Of a stretch of 64,000 nucleotides of DNA, positions 47,515-57,839 are shown in pieces. The notes below the pieces were generated by a model. That model was not told the origin of the DNA. It saw only the letters and a program-made list of their open reading frames with translations, and searched no databases. The DNA lies in NCBI RefSeq assembly GCF_014352875.1, contig NZ_CP060695.1, forward strand, positions 1,147,501-1,211,500. Direction: 5' to 3'. How positions within the stretch are numbered: position 1 is the first letter of the stretch; each line of letters begins with the position of its first letter. The stretch comes from Polaribacter pectinis. GTDB lineage: Bacteria; Bacteroidota; Bacteroidia; Flavobacteriales; Flavobacteriaceae. A program made the position numbers and the translations under genes.

Positions 47515-48384
47515 TTATTGTTCTAAAGGCTTTTCATTTGCTAATAATGCAAAGAATTTATCTAAATTAGGAAGAATCACAATTCTTGTTCTTCTGTTTT
47601 TAGCTCTGTTTTCTGAAGACGTATTTTCTACCAATGGCATAGTAGAACCTCTACCAGAAGCAATTAATTGGCTTCCATCTACGTTGTATTTATTTTCTAA
47701 AAGTCTTACAATAGACGTTGCTCTTTTTACACTTAAATCCCAATTATCTTGTACTGTTACATTATTAATTGTTCTAGAATCTGTGTGACCTTCAATCATA
47801 ACATCCATACTTGGTTCAGATTTAATTACGTTTGCTAATTTTTCAATTAATTTAAAAGCGCCTTTTTTAACTCTGTAACTTGTTGTATTAAATAATAATT
47901 TATCTGAAACAGAAATCATAACAACAGTTTGATCTATGTCTATATTTATGTCATCAGAATTATTTAAATCTTCTGTATTCATCTTACTTTTTAAGTTGTA
48001 AGAAATAGCCAAGTTTAAAGAATCTTTTAAAGTTTTTGCTTCTGCCAAAAGAGCTGGATCTACTTTAGATAAAGTTTCTCTCATACTCTCACGGGTTTTA
48101 TTAGAAATTACTGCAGCATTACCTACCATATCTAATTTAACGTCATTCTCATTCTGTAAAGCAACATTATCACTTTTTAGAGAATTAATTTTTTCATTAT
48201 AATTTGCAACTCTACTTTCAATTTTTGCAAACTTACTTTCTAATTCTTCTTTTTCTAAAGTAGTTTTTTGAAGGTTTCCTTTAGTGTCTTTATACTGACT
48301 TTCTAAAGCAGCATATTTTTTCTTTGACACACATGAGGTTGCAATTAAGGATAATGCTACAACTGGAATAATAAGGTTTTTCAT
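47515..48384 (-). CDS. OmpA-family outer-membrane lipoprotein, copy A
   Basis: 289 residues with the same plan as copy B: lipobox LIATSCVSKKKY, coiled coil (about 25-85) and OmpA domain with MDVMIEGHTDSRTINN and ENRAKNRRTRIVIL. The two differ mostly in the coiled coil and the last residues. The terminator between them argues for separate transcripts. Confidence 0.9.
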   Translation of the reverse strand: MKNLIIPVVALSLIATSCVSKKKYAALESQYKDTKGNLQKTTLEKEELESKFAKIESRVANYNEKINSLKSDNVALQNENDVKLDMVGNAAVISNKTRESMRETLSKVDPALLAEAKTLKDSLNLAISYNLKSKMNTEDLNNSDDINIDIDQTVVMISVSDKLLFNTTSYRVKKGAFKLIEKLANVIKSEPSMDVMIEGHTDSRTINNVTVQDNWDLSVKRATSIVRLLENKYNVDGSQLIASGRGSTMPLVENTSSENRAKNRRTRIVILPNLDKFFALLANEKPLEQ

Positions 48385-48535
48385 AATTAATTAGTTTAAG
48401 TTAAATAACCATTTAACGGTCATTTTTTGTTATTAAATTATACTCTATTATAATTAGAACAACTCAACTTTAAAAAACCCTACCAAAAAATTATATTTAT
48501 TTTAGAAAAACTTATTTTTTTTACTTTTAAAAAAC

Positions 48536-48570
48536 AAAAAAGCCCATAAAACAGTAGTTTTTATGGACTT
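48536..48570 (-). terminator. Terminator of valS
   Basis: Minus-strand stem AAGTCCATAAAA / TTTTATGGGCTT followed by TTTTTG and more T. Confidence 0.75.
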
Positions 48571-48592
48571 ATACTATTTAAAAAAAATAATT

Positions 48593-51241
48593 TTATTTTA
48601 AAGAATTTAAACTACTTTTTATAGTTTCTATCTTTGCTAAAGTATCTGCTTCTTTTTTACGTTCTAATTCTAGCACTTTTTCTGGTGCATTATTTACAAA
48701 ACGCTCATTAGATAACTTCTTTGTAATTCCGAATAAGAAACCTTCTGCTCTTTTTAATTCTGCTTCTAATTTCTTCACTTCTGCTTCTACATCTATATTT
48801 TCAATAGAAATTGGTACAAAATATTCGTTAGATTTTACTCTAAATGAAGCACCTTCTACTTTTTCTGCAACATAATTAATAGTTGATGTGTTTGTTAATT
48901 TCTGAATAACAGCATCAAAATCTTTAGAAGATTTATCATTATCTATTACAAATAATTCAACAGCATCTTTAAAAGAAATATTTTTATCTTTTCTAATGGT
49001 TCTAATTCCAGAAACTACATCTGTTGCAAATTCAAAATCTGTAATAATATCCTCATTAAAATCTTTAATTGTTGGATATTTTGCAATTATTAACGCTTCT
49101 TCTGTAGATCTATCTGCAATATATTGCCAAATTTCTTCTGTTAAAAATGGCATAAATGGGTGCAATACTTTCAAGTTATTTTCTAAAACTTCAATAATTG
49201 CATCAAACGTTGTTTTATCTATTGGTTGTTGATATGCTGGTTTTACAATCTCTAATAACCAAGAAGAAAAATCGTCATTTATCAATTTATAAATTGCCAT
49301 TAAAGCGTCTGATAATCTATATTTAGAAAAATGATCTTCAATTTCTGCTAACGCTTTTTGAAACTTCGCTTCATACCATTCTAAACCTATTTTAGAAGTT
49401 TCTGGTTGTGGCAAACTTGCATCTACTTCCCAACCTTTTATCAAACGGAAAGCATTCCAAATTTTGTTAGCAAATCCTTTTCCTTGCTGACATAAATCTT
49501 CGTCGAACATTAAATCGTTTCCAGCTGCAGAACTTAACAACAACCCAACTCTTACTCCATCTGCTCCATAATCTTTAATTAAACCTAGTGCATCTGGCGA
49601 ATTACCTAAAGATTTAGACATTTTACGTCTTTGTTTATCTCTAACTAAACCAGTTAAATACACATTATTAAAAGGTTTTTCATCTTTATATTCATATCCT
49701 GCAACAATCATTCTTGCCACCCAGAAAAATAAAATATCTGGTCCTGTAACTAAATCGTTTGTTGGATAATAGTATTTAATTTCTTCGTTTTCTGGATTTC
49801 TAATTCCGTCGAAAACAGACATTGGCCATAACCAAGAAGAAAACCAAGTATCTAATGCATCTTCATCTTGTCTTAAATCTTCTATCTTGATTTCTACAAT
49901 TTTAGAAGTGGTTGCAAATTTTTCTTGAACTAATTTAAAAGCTTCTTCTCTATTTTCTGCAACAACAAAATCTTCTTTTCCATCTCCATAAAAATATGCA
50001 GGAATTTGTTGTCCCCACCAAAGTTGACGAGAAATATTCCAATCACGCACATTTTCCATCCAATGACGGTATGTGTTTTCGAACTTTTTTGGATATAAAT
50101 TGATTTCAGCATCTTCTCCTAAAACAGCATCAATTGCTGGTTGTGCAAGATCTTTCATCTTTAAAAACCATTGATCGGATAATCTTGGTTCTATAACTGC
50201 CTTTGTTCTTTCTGATGTTCCTACTTTATTGGTATGAACTTCAGTCTTCACTAAAAAGCCTTTTTCTTCTAATTCTTTTGATATTTCTTTTCTTACTACA
50301 AATCTGTCTTTTCCTTGATAATGTAATCCGAATGAATTTAAAGAAGCATCATCATTAAAAATATCTATTACTTCTAATTTATGCTTATCTCCTAAATTTT
50401 TATCATTTTCATCATGCGCAGGCGTTACTTTTAAACAACCTGTACCAAACTCTACATCTACATATTCATCTTCAATTATTGGAATAATTCTACCACATAA
50501 AGGTACAATTGCTTTCTTTCCTTTTAAATGTGTAAAACGCTCGTCATTTGGGTTGATACAAATTGCCGTATCTCCAAAAATAGTTTCTGGTCTTGTTGTA
50601 GCAATTGTTAAAGTATCGTCTGAACCTTCAATTTTATATTCTAAATAGTACAAGTTTCCTTGTCTTTCTTCGTGAATTACTTCTTCATCTGAAAGTGTTG
50701 TTTTTGCTTCAGGATCCCAGTTTACCATTCTGTAACCTCTATAAATTAAGCCTTTGTTGTATAAATCGACAAAAACTTTAATTACAGATTCAGACATTTC
50801 TGGATCCATTGTAAAAGCAGTTCTTTCCCAGTCGCAAGAGGCACCTAACTTTTTTAATTGATCTAAAATGATTCCTCCATATTCATCTTTCCAATCGAAA
50901 GCATGTTGCAAAAACTCTTCTCTTGTTAAATCGCTTTTGCTAATTCCTTGCTCTTTTAATTTGGCAACTACTTTTGCTTCTGTTGCAATAGATGCATGAT
51001 CTGTTCCAGGAACCCAACAAGCATTTTTACCTAATAAACGTGCACGTCTAATTAACACATCTTGAATGGTATTATTCAACATGTGTCCCATATGTAAAAC
51101 TCCAGTTACGTTTGGTGGCGGAATTACAATGGTGTAAGGCTCTCTTTCATCTGGCGTTGAATGAAAATAATTATTTTTCATCCAGTAATCGTACCATTTG
51201 TCTTCTACTTGGCTTGCATCATATTTAGATGGAATTGTCAT
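48593..51241 (-). CDS. valS: Valyl-tRNA synthetase
   Basis: Class I aminoacyl-tRNA synthetase, 882 residues from ATG 51241. It has [17 protein letters not shown] (HIGH motif), the editing (CP1) domain with [17 protein letters not shown], the KMSKS motif in [13 protein letters not shown], an anticodon-binding domain and a C-terminal coiled coil ([13 protein letters not shown]). An in-frame TTG at 51274 is rejected because it lies inside the -7 promoter box at 51272-51279. Confidence 0.97.
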   Translation of the reverse strand: MTIPSKYDASQVEDKWYDYWMKNNYFHSTPDEREPYTIVIPPPNVTGVLHMGHMLNNTIQDVLIRRARLLGKNACWVPGTDHASIATEAKVVAKLKEQGISKSDLTREEFLQHAFDWKDEYGGIILDQLKKLGASCDWERTAFTMDPEMSESVIKVFVDLYNKGLIYRGYRMVNWDPEAKTTLSDEEVIHEERQGNLYYLEYKIEGSDDTLTIATTRPETIFGDTAICINPNDERFTHLKGKKAIVPLCGRIIPIIEDEYVDVEFGTGCLKVTPAHDENDKNLGDKHKLEVIDIFNDDASLNSFGLHYQGKDRFVVRKEISKELEEKGFLVKTEVHTNKVGTSERTKAVIEPRLSDQWFLKMKDLAQPAIDAVLGEDAEINLYPKKFENTYRHWMENVRDWNISRQLWWGQQIPAYFYGDGKEDFVVAENREEAFKLVQEKFATTSKIVEIKIEDLRQDEDALDTWFSSWLWPMSVFDGIRNPENEEIKYYYPTNDLVTGPDILFFWVARMIVAGYEYKDEKPFNNVYLTGLVRDKQRRKMSKSLGNSPDALGLIKDYGADGVRVGLLLSSAAGNDLMFDEDLCQQGKGFANKIWNAFRLIKGWEVDASLPQPETSKIGLEWYEAKFQKALAEIEDHFSKYRLSDALMAIYKLINDDFSSWLLEIVKPAYQQPIDKTTFDAIIEVLENNLKVLHPFMPFLTEEIWQYIADRSTEEALIIAKYPTIKDFNEDIITDFEFATDVVSGIRTIRKDKNISFKDAVELFVIDNDKSSKDFDAVIQKLTNTSTINYVAEKVEGASFRVKSNEYFVPISIENIDVEAEVKKLEAELKRAEGFLFGITKKLSNERFVNNAPEKVLELERKKEADTLAKIETIKSSLNSLK

Positions 51242-51271
51242 ACTTTGGAATAATTTTTGATATATAGTTGG

Positions 51272-51279
51272 CAAAAATA
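51272..51279 (-). promoter_or_regulatory. -7 promoter box (TATTTTTG) of valS
   Basis: Matches TAnnTTTG on the minus strand and places the transcript start near 51265. This fixes the valS start at ATG 51241. Confidence 0.5.
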
Positions 51280-51364
51280 CAATTATCTATTATGAAGAGA
51301 AAATTAGTAGTTGATTTTTTAAAACAAATTATTAGTCTTAATTTTACACTATAAAATTTTAGTT

Positions 51365-51772
51365 ATGAAAACATTCGGAACTTTAGTAATCGCACTTTTT
51401 ATTACATTTTCAATTAATTCTCAAGAATTTAAATTCGAAAAAGAAACAATCGATTATGGCAAAATAGCTAAAGGCTCTAATGGCGAGCGTATTTTTGTTT
51501 TTACAAATATTGGTGATGCTCCGTTAATTATAAAAAACATTCAATCTTCTTGTGGTTGTACAGTTCCAAAAAAACCAGAACAACCAATTATGCCTGGAGA
51601 AAAAGGAGAAATAAAAGTTTCTTACGATACAAAAAGACCAGGAGGTTTTTCTAAACAAATTACTATTTTCTCAAATGCTAAAACATCTACAAAAGCTCTA
51701 AAAATTAAAGGTTTTGTTTCCAAAGAAATTTTTCTTGCAAAAGAAAAAAGTTTACTTTCTGAAGATAATTAG
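51365..51772 (+). CDS. DUF1573-family exported protein
   Basis: 135 residues, signal peptide (ITFSINSQ) then one immunoglobulin-like DUF1573 domain. It has the family motifs FEKETIDYGKIAKGSNGERIF, FTNIGDAPLIIKNIQSSCGC (about 50-70) and YDTKRPGGFSKQITIFSNA. Function unknown; common in Bacteroidota envelopes. Its TAG stop overlaps by four bases the stop of the convergent protease gene. Confidence 0.85.
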   Translation: MKTFGTLVIALFITFSINSQEFKFEKETIDYGKIAKGSNGERIFVFTNIGDAPLIIKNIQSSCGCTVPKKPEQPIMPGEKGEIKVSYDTKRPGGFSKQITIFSNAKTSTKALKIKGFVSKEIFLAKEKSLLSEDN

Positions 51773-53103
51773 ATTTTCTTTTCTAAACGAAATTCAAATT
51801 TTATTTTTTCGCCATTTCTTCTAACAGTAATTCTAATTTTCTTTCTGTCTTTTTCTTGAAACCTATTAATAATATCATTTAAAGTAAATTCATGGGAAGG
51901 TTTCCCATTAAGACTTAAAATAATATCTCCTTGCATTAAACCAACTTTGTCTGCAGCAGAGTTTTGTAATACTTTTCTAATTATATAGGCAGGTTTAAAG
52001 TTAAAAGTATATCTAGTAACAAAGGAAACAGAATTTCTATCACTTGTGCTTCTGTCATAAGGTGTTTTAAATACTTGAGACACTTTTTCTTTAACAAGCT
52101 GTCTACCGTGATAAACAACATCCAAACCACTCATGTTATAATTAAATCCATTTTTAAAAGAACCATTCTTTTTTAGTACAAGTTTTTTATTTGGGTAATC
52201 TATCCAAACTTTAAACCTTTTTAAAATATTACCTCCAATACTACCATTGCGTTGTTTAAATTTTCTTGCATTGTGTGTAGATGCTGAATCTAAAAAAGAA
52301 ACTGTAGGATTTTCAATTTCGAATTCTCCTATTTTGAATTGAGGTATTCTGCTTCTATTTCCAAAAATTGTTCCACTTAAACCTTCACCTAATATATCAT
52401 TAAAAAAACGTTTTGGTGTTTTTATATTTTCTTTAGAATTTTCAAATAACCACAAAGCATCACTACCACCAGAATCAATTAGCATTTTAACTTCTGTCAT
52501 TTTATTGCCAATTGTATCTAATTGAACCATTGCATTTACAAATGGTTTTTTTCTATAAAACAATAGCGGAATCGTTTCACATTTTCTACATTTAGAATAC
52601 GTATAGGTATCTGGATTATAAAAATCAATTTTCTTGGTCTTATAATTTATTCTAACGACAAAATCTTTTAATAGGCTATACCCAATAATTCCATGAATAG
52701 TTGTTCCCATTTTGCTAGATAAATCAAAATAATCTTTTAAAATAACATATAGAGATTCATTGCTGCTAACAATATTTTTAATTTTAAAAGTGTTGTTCCT
52801 AGATAATAAAGCATCTACAGCTTTTCCTTTTCCCAAACCGCGTAAACTCACTTTTTTTGTATTTAAAAGTCCAACACTATCATTTTTAGTTAAATTAAAA
52901 AGGATGGTTTTATTAACACCTGTATCTAATATAAATGAAAGTTTATCTCCATTTATTTCAATAGGAATTACAATTAAATTATTTATGAGTTTAAAACTAA
53001 TTTGCTCGTGGTTGCTATCTGAACCAAAAATTTTAAATTCAGATTGCGCATTTGCAATTTGAATAAAAAAAAGTAAAATAAAAAAGAGAATAGTTTTTTT
53101 CAA
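51769..53103 (-). CDS. Exported retropepsin-like aspartyl protease with PDZ domain
   Basis: 444 residues, signal peptide (FFIQIANAQ). Two aspartyl-protease halves: PIEINGDKLSFILDTGVNKTI (Asp in DTG, about residue 58) and TEVKMLIDSGGSDALWLF (DSG, about 208). A PDZ domain lies at about 370-440 (AADKVGLMQGDIILSLNGKP). The substrate is unknown. Because the stop codons of the two convergent genes overlap, no terminator separates them and their transcripts must overlap. Confidence 0.85.
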   Translation of the reverse strand: MKKTILFFILLFFIQIANAQSEFKIFGSDSNHEQISFKLINNLIVIPIEINGDKLSFILDTGVNKTILFNLTKNDSVGLLNTKKVSLRGLGKGKAVDALLSRNNTFKIKNIVSSNESLYVILKDYFDLSSKMGTTIHGIIGYSLLKDFVVRINYKTKKIDFYNPDTYTYSKCRKCETIPLLFYRKKPFVNAMVQLDTIGNKMTEVKMLIDSGGSDALWLFENSKENIKTPKRFFNDILGEGLSGTIFGNRSRIPQFKIGEFEIENPTVSFLDSASTHNARKFKQRNGSIGGNILKRFKVWIDYPNKKLVLKKNGSFKNGFNYNMSGLDVVYHGRQLVKEKVSQVFKTPYDRSTSDRNSVSFVTRYTFNFKPAYIIRKVLQNSAADKVGLMQGDIILSLNGKPSHEFTLNDIINRFQEKDRKKIRITVRRNGEKIKFEFRLEKKI

Positions 53104-53210
53104 AAAAAATGTTTTATAATTTGAAGATACAAATTAAGATTAGGTTTTACTTCTTATTTAGGAAAATTTTAACCTTTAAAGAATCCTTATAAAATTTAAA
53201 GATGTGGAAT

Positions 53211-53218
53211 TATTTTTG
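53211..53218 (+). promoter_or_regulatory. -7 promoter box (TATTTTTG) of the aminotransferase-murB pair
   Basis: Matches TAnnTTTG about 35 bases before ATG 53254. Confidence 0.45.
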
Positions 53219-53253
53219 CAAATTTGCATAGTTAAATTTTGAAAAAAAATAAT

Positions 53254-54444
53254 ATGCCATCAATATCTAAAAAAGGAATACAAATGCCAGAGTCACCAAT
53301 TAGAAAATTGGTGCCATATGCAGAAGATGCTAAAAAAAGAGGAGTAAAAGTTTTTCATTTAAATATTGGTCAGCCAGATATTAAAACACCACAAGTAGCT
53401 TTAGATGCTGTTAAAAACAATACCATAGAAACACTTTCATATGCACGTTCTGAAGGTTCGGAAGAATACAGAACCAAATTAGCGAGGTATTATGTTAATA
53501 ATAACATTCCAGTAACTGCAGATAATATTATTGTAACTACTGGTGGTTCTGAAGCATTACTTTTCACGATTGGAAGTATTACAGATCCAGGAGACGAAAT
53601 TATTATTCCGGAACCATTTTATGCAAACTATAATGGTTTTTCTACAGCTTCTGGTGTAACAGTAGTTCCTGTAATTTCTAAAATTGAAGATAATTTTGCC
53701 TTACCAAAAATTGAAGATTTCGAAAAGTTAATTACCAATAAAACCAAAGCAATTTTAATTTGTAATCCAGGAAACCCAACAGGATATTTATATTCTGAAG
53801 AGGAAATCGAAAAATTAAAAAAGATTGTTTTAAAACACGACCTTTATTTAATTGCTGATGAAGTGTATAGAGAATTTGCTTACGATGGCTTAAAACATAC
53901 TTCCGTTTTATCTTTAGAAGGTTTAGACCAACATGCAATTGTTATCGATTCTGTTTCTAAACGTTACAGTATGTGTGGTGCAAGAATTGGTTGTATTGTT
54001 TCTAAAAATGTAACTTTTGTAAAAACGGCTATTAAATTTGCACAAGCACGTTTAAGTCCACCAACGTATGCATTAATTGCAAGTGAAGCAGCTTTAGACA
54101 CACCACAATCTTATTTCGACGATGTTATCGAGGAATATGTTTCTCGAAGAAATACATTAATTGCTGAATTGAAAAAAATTGACGGCGTAAAAGTTGCCAA
54201 CCCAAAAGGTGCTTTTTATTGTGTAGCAGAATTACCCGTTAAAGATTCTGATGCTTTTGCACAATGGTTATTAGAAGATTTTAATTTGAATAACGAAACA
54301 GTTATGGTTGCTCCTGCAAGTGGATTTTATTCTACTCCTGGTGAAGGAAAAAACCAAATTAGAATGGCGTATGTTTTAAATGAAAACGATTTAAAACGTT
54401 CAGTTGAAATTTTAGCAGAAGCTTTAAAACAATATCCTAATTAG
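53254..54444 (+). CDS. PLP-dependent class I/II aminotransferase
   Basis: 396 residues from ATG 53254 (a TTG at 53239 would add five). Landmarks: VFHLNIGQPDIKTPQ at the N-terminus, LICNPGNPTGYLYSEEE, LIADEVYREFAY (Asp to the PLP ring nitrogen), PLP-Lys in IDSVSKRYSMCGARIGC and the carboxylate-binding Arg near NQIRMAYVL. The likely substrate is aspartate or another common amino acid; the exact one cannot be read. The gene directly abuts murB. Confidence 0.88.
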   Translation: MPSISKKGIQMPESPIRKLVPYAEDAKKRGVKVFHLNIGQPDIKTPQVALDAVKNNTIETLSYARSEGSEEYRTKLARYYVNNNIPVTADNIIVTTGGSEALLFTIGSITDPGDEIIIPEPFYANYNGFSTASGVTVVPVISKIEDNFALPKIEDFEKLITNKTKAILICNPGNPTGYLYSEEEIEKLKKIVLKHDLYLIADEVYREFAYDGLKHTSVLSLEGLDQHAIVIDSVSKRYSMCGARIGCIVSKNVTFVKTAIKFAQARLSPPTYALIASEAALDTPQSYFDDVIEEYVSRRNTLIAELKKIDGVKVANPKGAFYCVAELPVKDSDAFAQWLLEDFNLNNETVMVAPASGFYSTPGEGKNQIRMAYVLNENDLKRSVEILAEALKQYPN

Positions 54445-55455
54445 TTGAAAATTCAACAAAACATATCGCTTAAAAATTACAACACGTTTGGTATTTCTAC
54501 AAATGCCAAACGTTTTGTTTCTATTACTTCTTATTACGATTTACAGCAATTGTTAAAAGTTGAAAAAAACCTTTTCTTAATTTCTGGCGGAAGTAATATG
54601 TTATTGACAAAAGATATTGAAAAGTTGGTTGTTCATATTGATATGAAAGGGATTTCTATTGATAATGAAGATGATAATTTTGTCTATATTACTGTAAATG
54701 CTGGTGAAAACTGGCACGATTTTGTCCTTTTTTGTATTGCTGAAAATTATGGCGGAATCGAGAATTTATCTTTAATTCCTGGTAATGTTGGTACTTGTCC
54801 TATTCAGAATATTGGTGCTTATGGAGTTGAAGTAAAAGATACAATTACCAAAGTTGAAGCGATTGAAATTGAAACTGGTAAACGAGTTACTTTTTCGAAT
54901 GAAGATTGCCAATTTGGATATCGAAATTCAATTTTTAAAAATGAATTAAAAGGGAAAGTAATTTTAACTGCGGTTAGTTTTAAATTGACAAAACAAAAGC
55001 ATCAATTAAATACTTCTTATGGAGCTATTGAAACTGAATTAGCTTCAAAAAATATTACAAAACCGACTTTAAAAAACATTTCTGATGCTGTAATCACCAT
55101 CAGAAAATCTAAACTTCCAGACCCAAAAGAAATTGGAAATAGTGGTAGTTTCTTTAAAAACCCTGTGATTTCTAAAGAACAATTTTTAGAGCTTCAGAAA
55201 CAAAACCCAAATGTACCAAGTTACACAGTTTCTGAAACTGAAATTAAAGTCCCTGCTGGTTGGTTGGTAGAACAAAGTGGATTTAAAGGAAAACGTTTTG
55301 GTGATGCTGGTGTTCACGAAAAACAAGCCTTAGTTTTAGTAAATTATGGAAATGCTTCTGGGGAAGAAATTTACGCACTTGCTAAAAAAATTCAAAAAAC
55401 AGTTTTAGAGAAATTTAAAATTTCTTTGGAAATTGAAGTAAATGTAATCGCATAA
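54445..55455 (+). CDS. murB: UDP-N-acetylenolpyruvoylglucosamine reductase
   Basis: NADPH- and FAD-dependent reduction giving UDP-MurNAc for peptidoglycan. 336 residues: NISLKNYNTFGI at the N-terminus, FAD-binding FLISGGSNMLLTKD, SLIPGNVGTCPIQNIGAYGVEV, CQFGYRNSIFK and the active-site region GNSGSFFKNPVIS (Ser proton donor), with Glu near the C-terminus. The start is TTG 54445, immediately after the aminotransferase stop. The next ATG is at residue 54, past conserved sequence, so the TTG is real. Confidence 0.94.
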   Translation: MKIQQNISLKNYNTFGISTNAKRFVSITSYYDLQQLLKVEKNLFLISGGSNMLLTKDIEKLVVHIDMKGISIDNEDDNFVYITVNAGENWHDFVLFCIAENYGGIENLSLIPGNVGTCPIQNIGAYGVEVKDTITKVEAIEIETGKRVTFSNEDCQFGYRNSIFKNELKGKVILTAVSFKLTKQKHQLNTSYGAIETELASKNITKPTLKNISDAVITIRKSKLPDPKEIGNSGSFFKNPVISKEQFLELQKQNPNVPSYTVSETEIKVPAGWLVEQSGFKGKRFGDAGVHEKQALVLVNYGNASGEEIYALAKKIQKTVLEKFKISLEIEVNVIA

Positions 55456-55490
55456 AAAAGTCTCATCAAAATATATTTAACGAGACTTTT
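55454..55490. terminator. Terminator shared by murB and the YHYH operon
   Basis: Stem AAAAGTCTC / GAGACTTTT with a 17-base loop; A- and T-flanked, so it can work in both directions. Confidence 0.7.
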
Positions 55491-55516
55491 ACTTAATTTA
55501 AATCAAACTCAATTTA

Positions 55517-56578
55517 TTATCTTCTAATTCCTCTATTTGTTCTTGTTACTTTTTGTAATTCTTCTTTCGAAATAAAACCATCAGCATTTAAATCAATTTT
55601 AGAAAATTGTTCTTTTAAAGGTCCTTTTATTTCACTTTTAGATAATTTCCCATCTTTATTTGTATCCATTTGCGCCATTAAATCTCCTCTTCTTTCTCCT
55701 CCACCTCTTCTTTCCTCTTGAGTAACTTCTCCCATTAAACAACGACTTACATAAGGAAATTCATTGGTAACAATGTACATGTATTTTCCATCGACTGTAA
55801 TTCCATTACATTCATCTAAATCGCCTGAATTAGCAACATATTCAAAATCTGAACCATAAGAACCATCATGATGTCCACCTACAGAAATATCTAATGTTTG
55901 CTTCGGATTTGTGTAAGTACAATCTTCACCTTCACGATTTCCGTCTAACAATTTATAACTCGGTTTATAAGCACTACTTTTAGAATAATAAATAGGAAAA
56001 CCATCGTTTGCAAAACCAATATGAACCAAATCTTTACCGGAATCGAACTTGGTAATAACTTCAGTTGGAGTTCCATGATAATGATACGCTCCTGTTGGTT
56101 GCACATGTGCATTGTTAAAATCTAAACCTAAATCTATTATATCTTGAAAAGCTTCTACTCTGTAGTTTTCGCCAGTTTCACAAACTACAACTTCCGCAGT
56201 TCCAGGTTCAAATTTCACGCCATTTAAAGCAACTCCTGGTTCTCTAACCCAAGTTGGTTTTCCAGTGTATTTTGGATTTACTGGTAATAAATACGTTCTT
56301 TTTTGTGCTGAAATTGTATTCGGATTTCCTTTTCTTGGAAACTCACCTGTTTTATGATTTGGTAAGGCATTTGTAACTATTTTTCTTTCAGTATCTGTAA
56401 CTGTTACAATTGTTTTTGTGCCAAAATTTTTATCTTCTAAACTGTAAGAACCAAAGTAACCTTCTTTTTTATGAGCGTGGTTTGTTGTTTCTTCTGAATG
56501 TGTATGAGAATGACTGTTGCTTTTACAACTTGTGCATAAAAGACCAAAGATTGCTATGGTTAAAATTCTATTTATCAT
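55517..56578 (-). CDS. YHYH-domain lipoprotein with C-terminal EF-hand pair
   Basis: 353 residues: lipobox GLLCTSCKSN (Cys17), a His-rich stretch HSHTHSEETTNHAHKK (possible metal site), YHYH domain (about 60-265; GAYHYHGTPTEV, VHIGFANDGFPIYY), then two EF-hand loops (DTNKDGKLSKSEI and DLNADGFISKEEL, about 304-345). The EF-hand part is clearly related to the separate EF-hand gene at 60146-60439 (both have KGPL...FSKID between the loops). It is last gene of the third ECF-controlled unit, 6 bases after the SCO1-like gene. Confidence 0.85.
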   Translation of the reverse strand: MINRILTIAIFGLLCTSCKSNSHSHTHSEETTNHAHKKEGYFGSYSLEDKNFGTKTIVTVTDTERKIVTNALPNHKTGEFPRKGNPNTISAQKRTYLLPVNPKYTGKPTWVREPGVALNGVKFEPGTAEVVVCETGENYRVEAFQDIIDLGLDFNNAHVQPTGAYHYHGTPTEVITKFDSGKDLVHIGFANDGFPIYYSKSSAYKPSYKLLDGNREGEDCTYTNPKQTLDISVGGHHDGSYGSDFEYVANSGDLDECNGITVDGKYMYIVTNEFPYVSRCLMGEVTQEERRGGGERRGDLMAQMDTNKDGKLSKSEIKGPLKEQFSKIDLNADGFISKEELQKVTRTNRGIRR

Positions 56579-56584
56579 TTTATT

Positions 56585-57259
56585 CTATTCCTTTTTTAAA
56601 GTTTTTATATCTGCAATTAATTGAATTACAGAATTTTTATTTAAACCGTTATAAATACCTCTAATGTGTTTATTTTTATCAACTAAAATAAAATTCTCTG
56701 TGTGCAAAAAATCATCTAAACCTTTTGGTTCTCCCAAATCTTCTTCTACAAAATAAGATTCTCTACCCAAATCGTAAATTTCTTTTTTATCACCTGTAAC
56801 CAAATGCCAATTCTTTTGAATATTTTTATCTATAGCATATTTTTTTAGTTTCGCTACAGAATCTATACTTGGTGTTACTGAATGTGAAAGCATTAAAACT
56901 TCATCATCATTTATAAATTCTTGTTGAACCAAATCCATATTCGAAGTCATTTTTGGACAAATTCCAGGACAAGTTGTAAAGAAAAAATCGGTTACATAAA
57001 TTTTATTTTCAAATGTTTTTTGAGTAATCGTTACTCCATTTTGGTTGGTTAAACTAAAATCTGGAATTTTATGAAATGATTTTAAATCTTTACTATTAGA
57101 ATCTAACCATTTTGGAGTAAAAGATGCTTCATTAAAATAAGGCAAAGCATCTACTCTACTTGTAACTTTCTCTTTTTTAGTTGCAGAATTATTACAGTTA
57201 AATAATAAAACTGTTATAAAAATGAAACTAATTTCTTTTAGCTTCTTCAATTTTTTCAT
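56585..57259 (-). CDS. SCO1/SenC-family lipoprotein (copper chaperone/thiol protein)
   Basis: 224 residues: lipobox VLLFNCNNS and a thioredoxin-like SCO1/SenC fold. The copper motif CxxxC is in TTCPGICPKMTSNMD (about residues 95-99), with the third ligand His in VLMLSHSVTPSID and FLHTENFILVDKNKHIRG later. Such proteins load copper into cytochrome oxidase or protect it. Its start lies 32 bases inside the upstream YwqK-like gene, implying coupled translation. Copper handling inside the YHYH operon points to a metal-related function for the whole unit. Confidence 0.9.
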   Translation of the reverse strand: MKKLKKLKEISFIFITVLLFNCNNSATKKEKVTSRVDALPYFNEASFTPKWLDSNSKDLKSFHKIPDFSLTNQNGVTITQKTFENKIYVTDFFFTTCPGICPKMTSNMDLVQQEFINDDEVLMLSHSVTPSIDSVAKLKKYAIDKNIQKNWHLVTGDKKEIYDLGRESYFVEEDLGEPKGLDDFLHTENFILVDKNKHIRGIYNGLNKNSVIQLIADIKTLKKE

Positions 57260-57839
57260 CTTTTAATTGATAACATAAATTTGCTCTTTGTAAGCCAAAT
57301 TTTCTTCCATTTTTGGCTTCATAATTCACATAAATCTTTCCGTTTTGTAGCCATGCTTTTTGCATACCTTTCTCTTGTCCTTTCTCTAAAGTTCTTTCTT
57401 TAGATAATTGACCATTTCTAAACCATTTTCTTTCAATTCCTTCTACAAAACCATTCACATAAAAAGCTTCTGATTGTAAAATTCCATTAGACCACCAAGT
57501 TTTATAGGTATTTACTTTTCTATTTTGATGATAAAAAGATTCAATTCTTAACGTACCATCATTATACCATTTCTTTGCTATGCCTTCTTTTTTTCCTTTA
57601 TGATAACCTATTTTGTTTTCCAACTTTCCATTATTATGAAAAGTAACTGCAAAACCATTAAAAGGTTCATTTTTATAGTACCATTTTCCTTCTAATTGAT
57701 TTAGTTTTAAATCTTTCTTATCGACTTCAACAGTATCAATTATTATTTCTGAAATACTATTTATCTCTTCTTTTTCAACTTGTGTCTTACAACTTAAAAA
57801 AGAAGAAATCAATAAGAAAAATAGTAGCTGATTTTTCAT
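57228..57839 (-). CDS. YwqK/MORN-repeat lipoprotein
   Basis: 203 residues with a lipobox (ISSFLSCKTQ) and four or five MORN-type repeats of about 22 residues (GFAVTFHNNGKLENKIGYHKG, GIAKKWYNDGTLRIES, YKTWWSNGILQSEAF, GIERKWFRNGQLSKER). Databases call the family YwqK antitoxin, but an exported lipoprotein with MORN repeats is unlikely to be an antitoxin here. It overlaps the YHYH stop by one base (TAATG) and the SCO1-like start by 32. Confidence 0.8.
   Translation of the reverse strand: MKNQLLFFLLISSFLSCKTQVEKEEINSISEIIIDTVEVDKKDLKLNQLEGKWYYKNEPFNGFAVTFHNNGKLENKIGYHKGKKEGIAKKWYNDGTLRIESFYHQNRKVNTYKTWWSNGILQSEAFYVNGFVEGIERKWFRNGQLSKERTLEKGQEKGMQKAWLQNGKIYVNYEAKNGRKFGLQRANLCYQLKDEKIEEAKRN

Noticed and set aside
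51242..51274. TTG start extending ValS by 11 residues
   Set aside because: It overlaps the -7 promoter box at 51272-51279, and the extension is not family sequence.
57228..57839. A toxin-antitoxin system around the YwqK-like gene
   Set aside because: The protein is an exported MORN-repeat lipoprotein in an envelope operon, and no toxin gene is adjacent.
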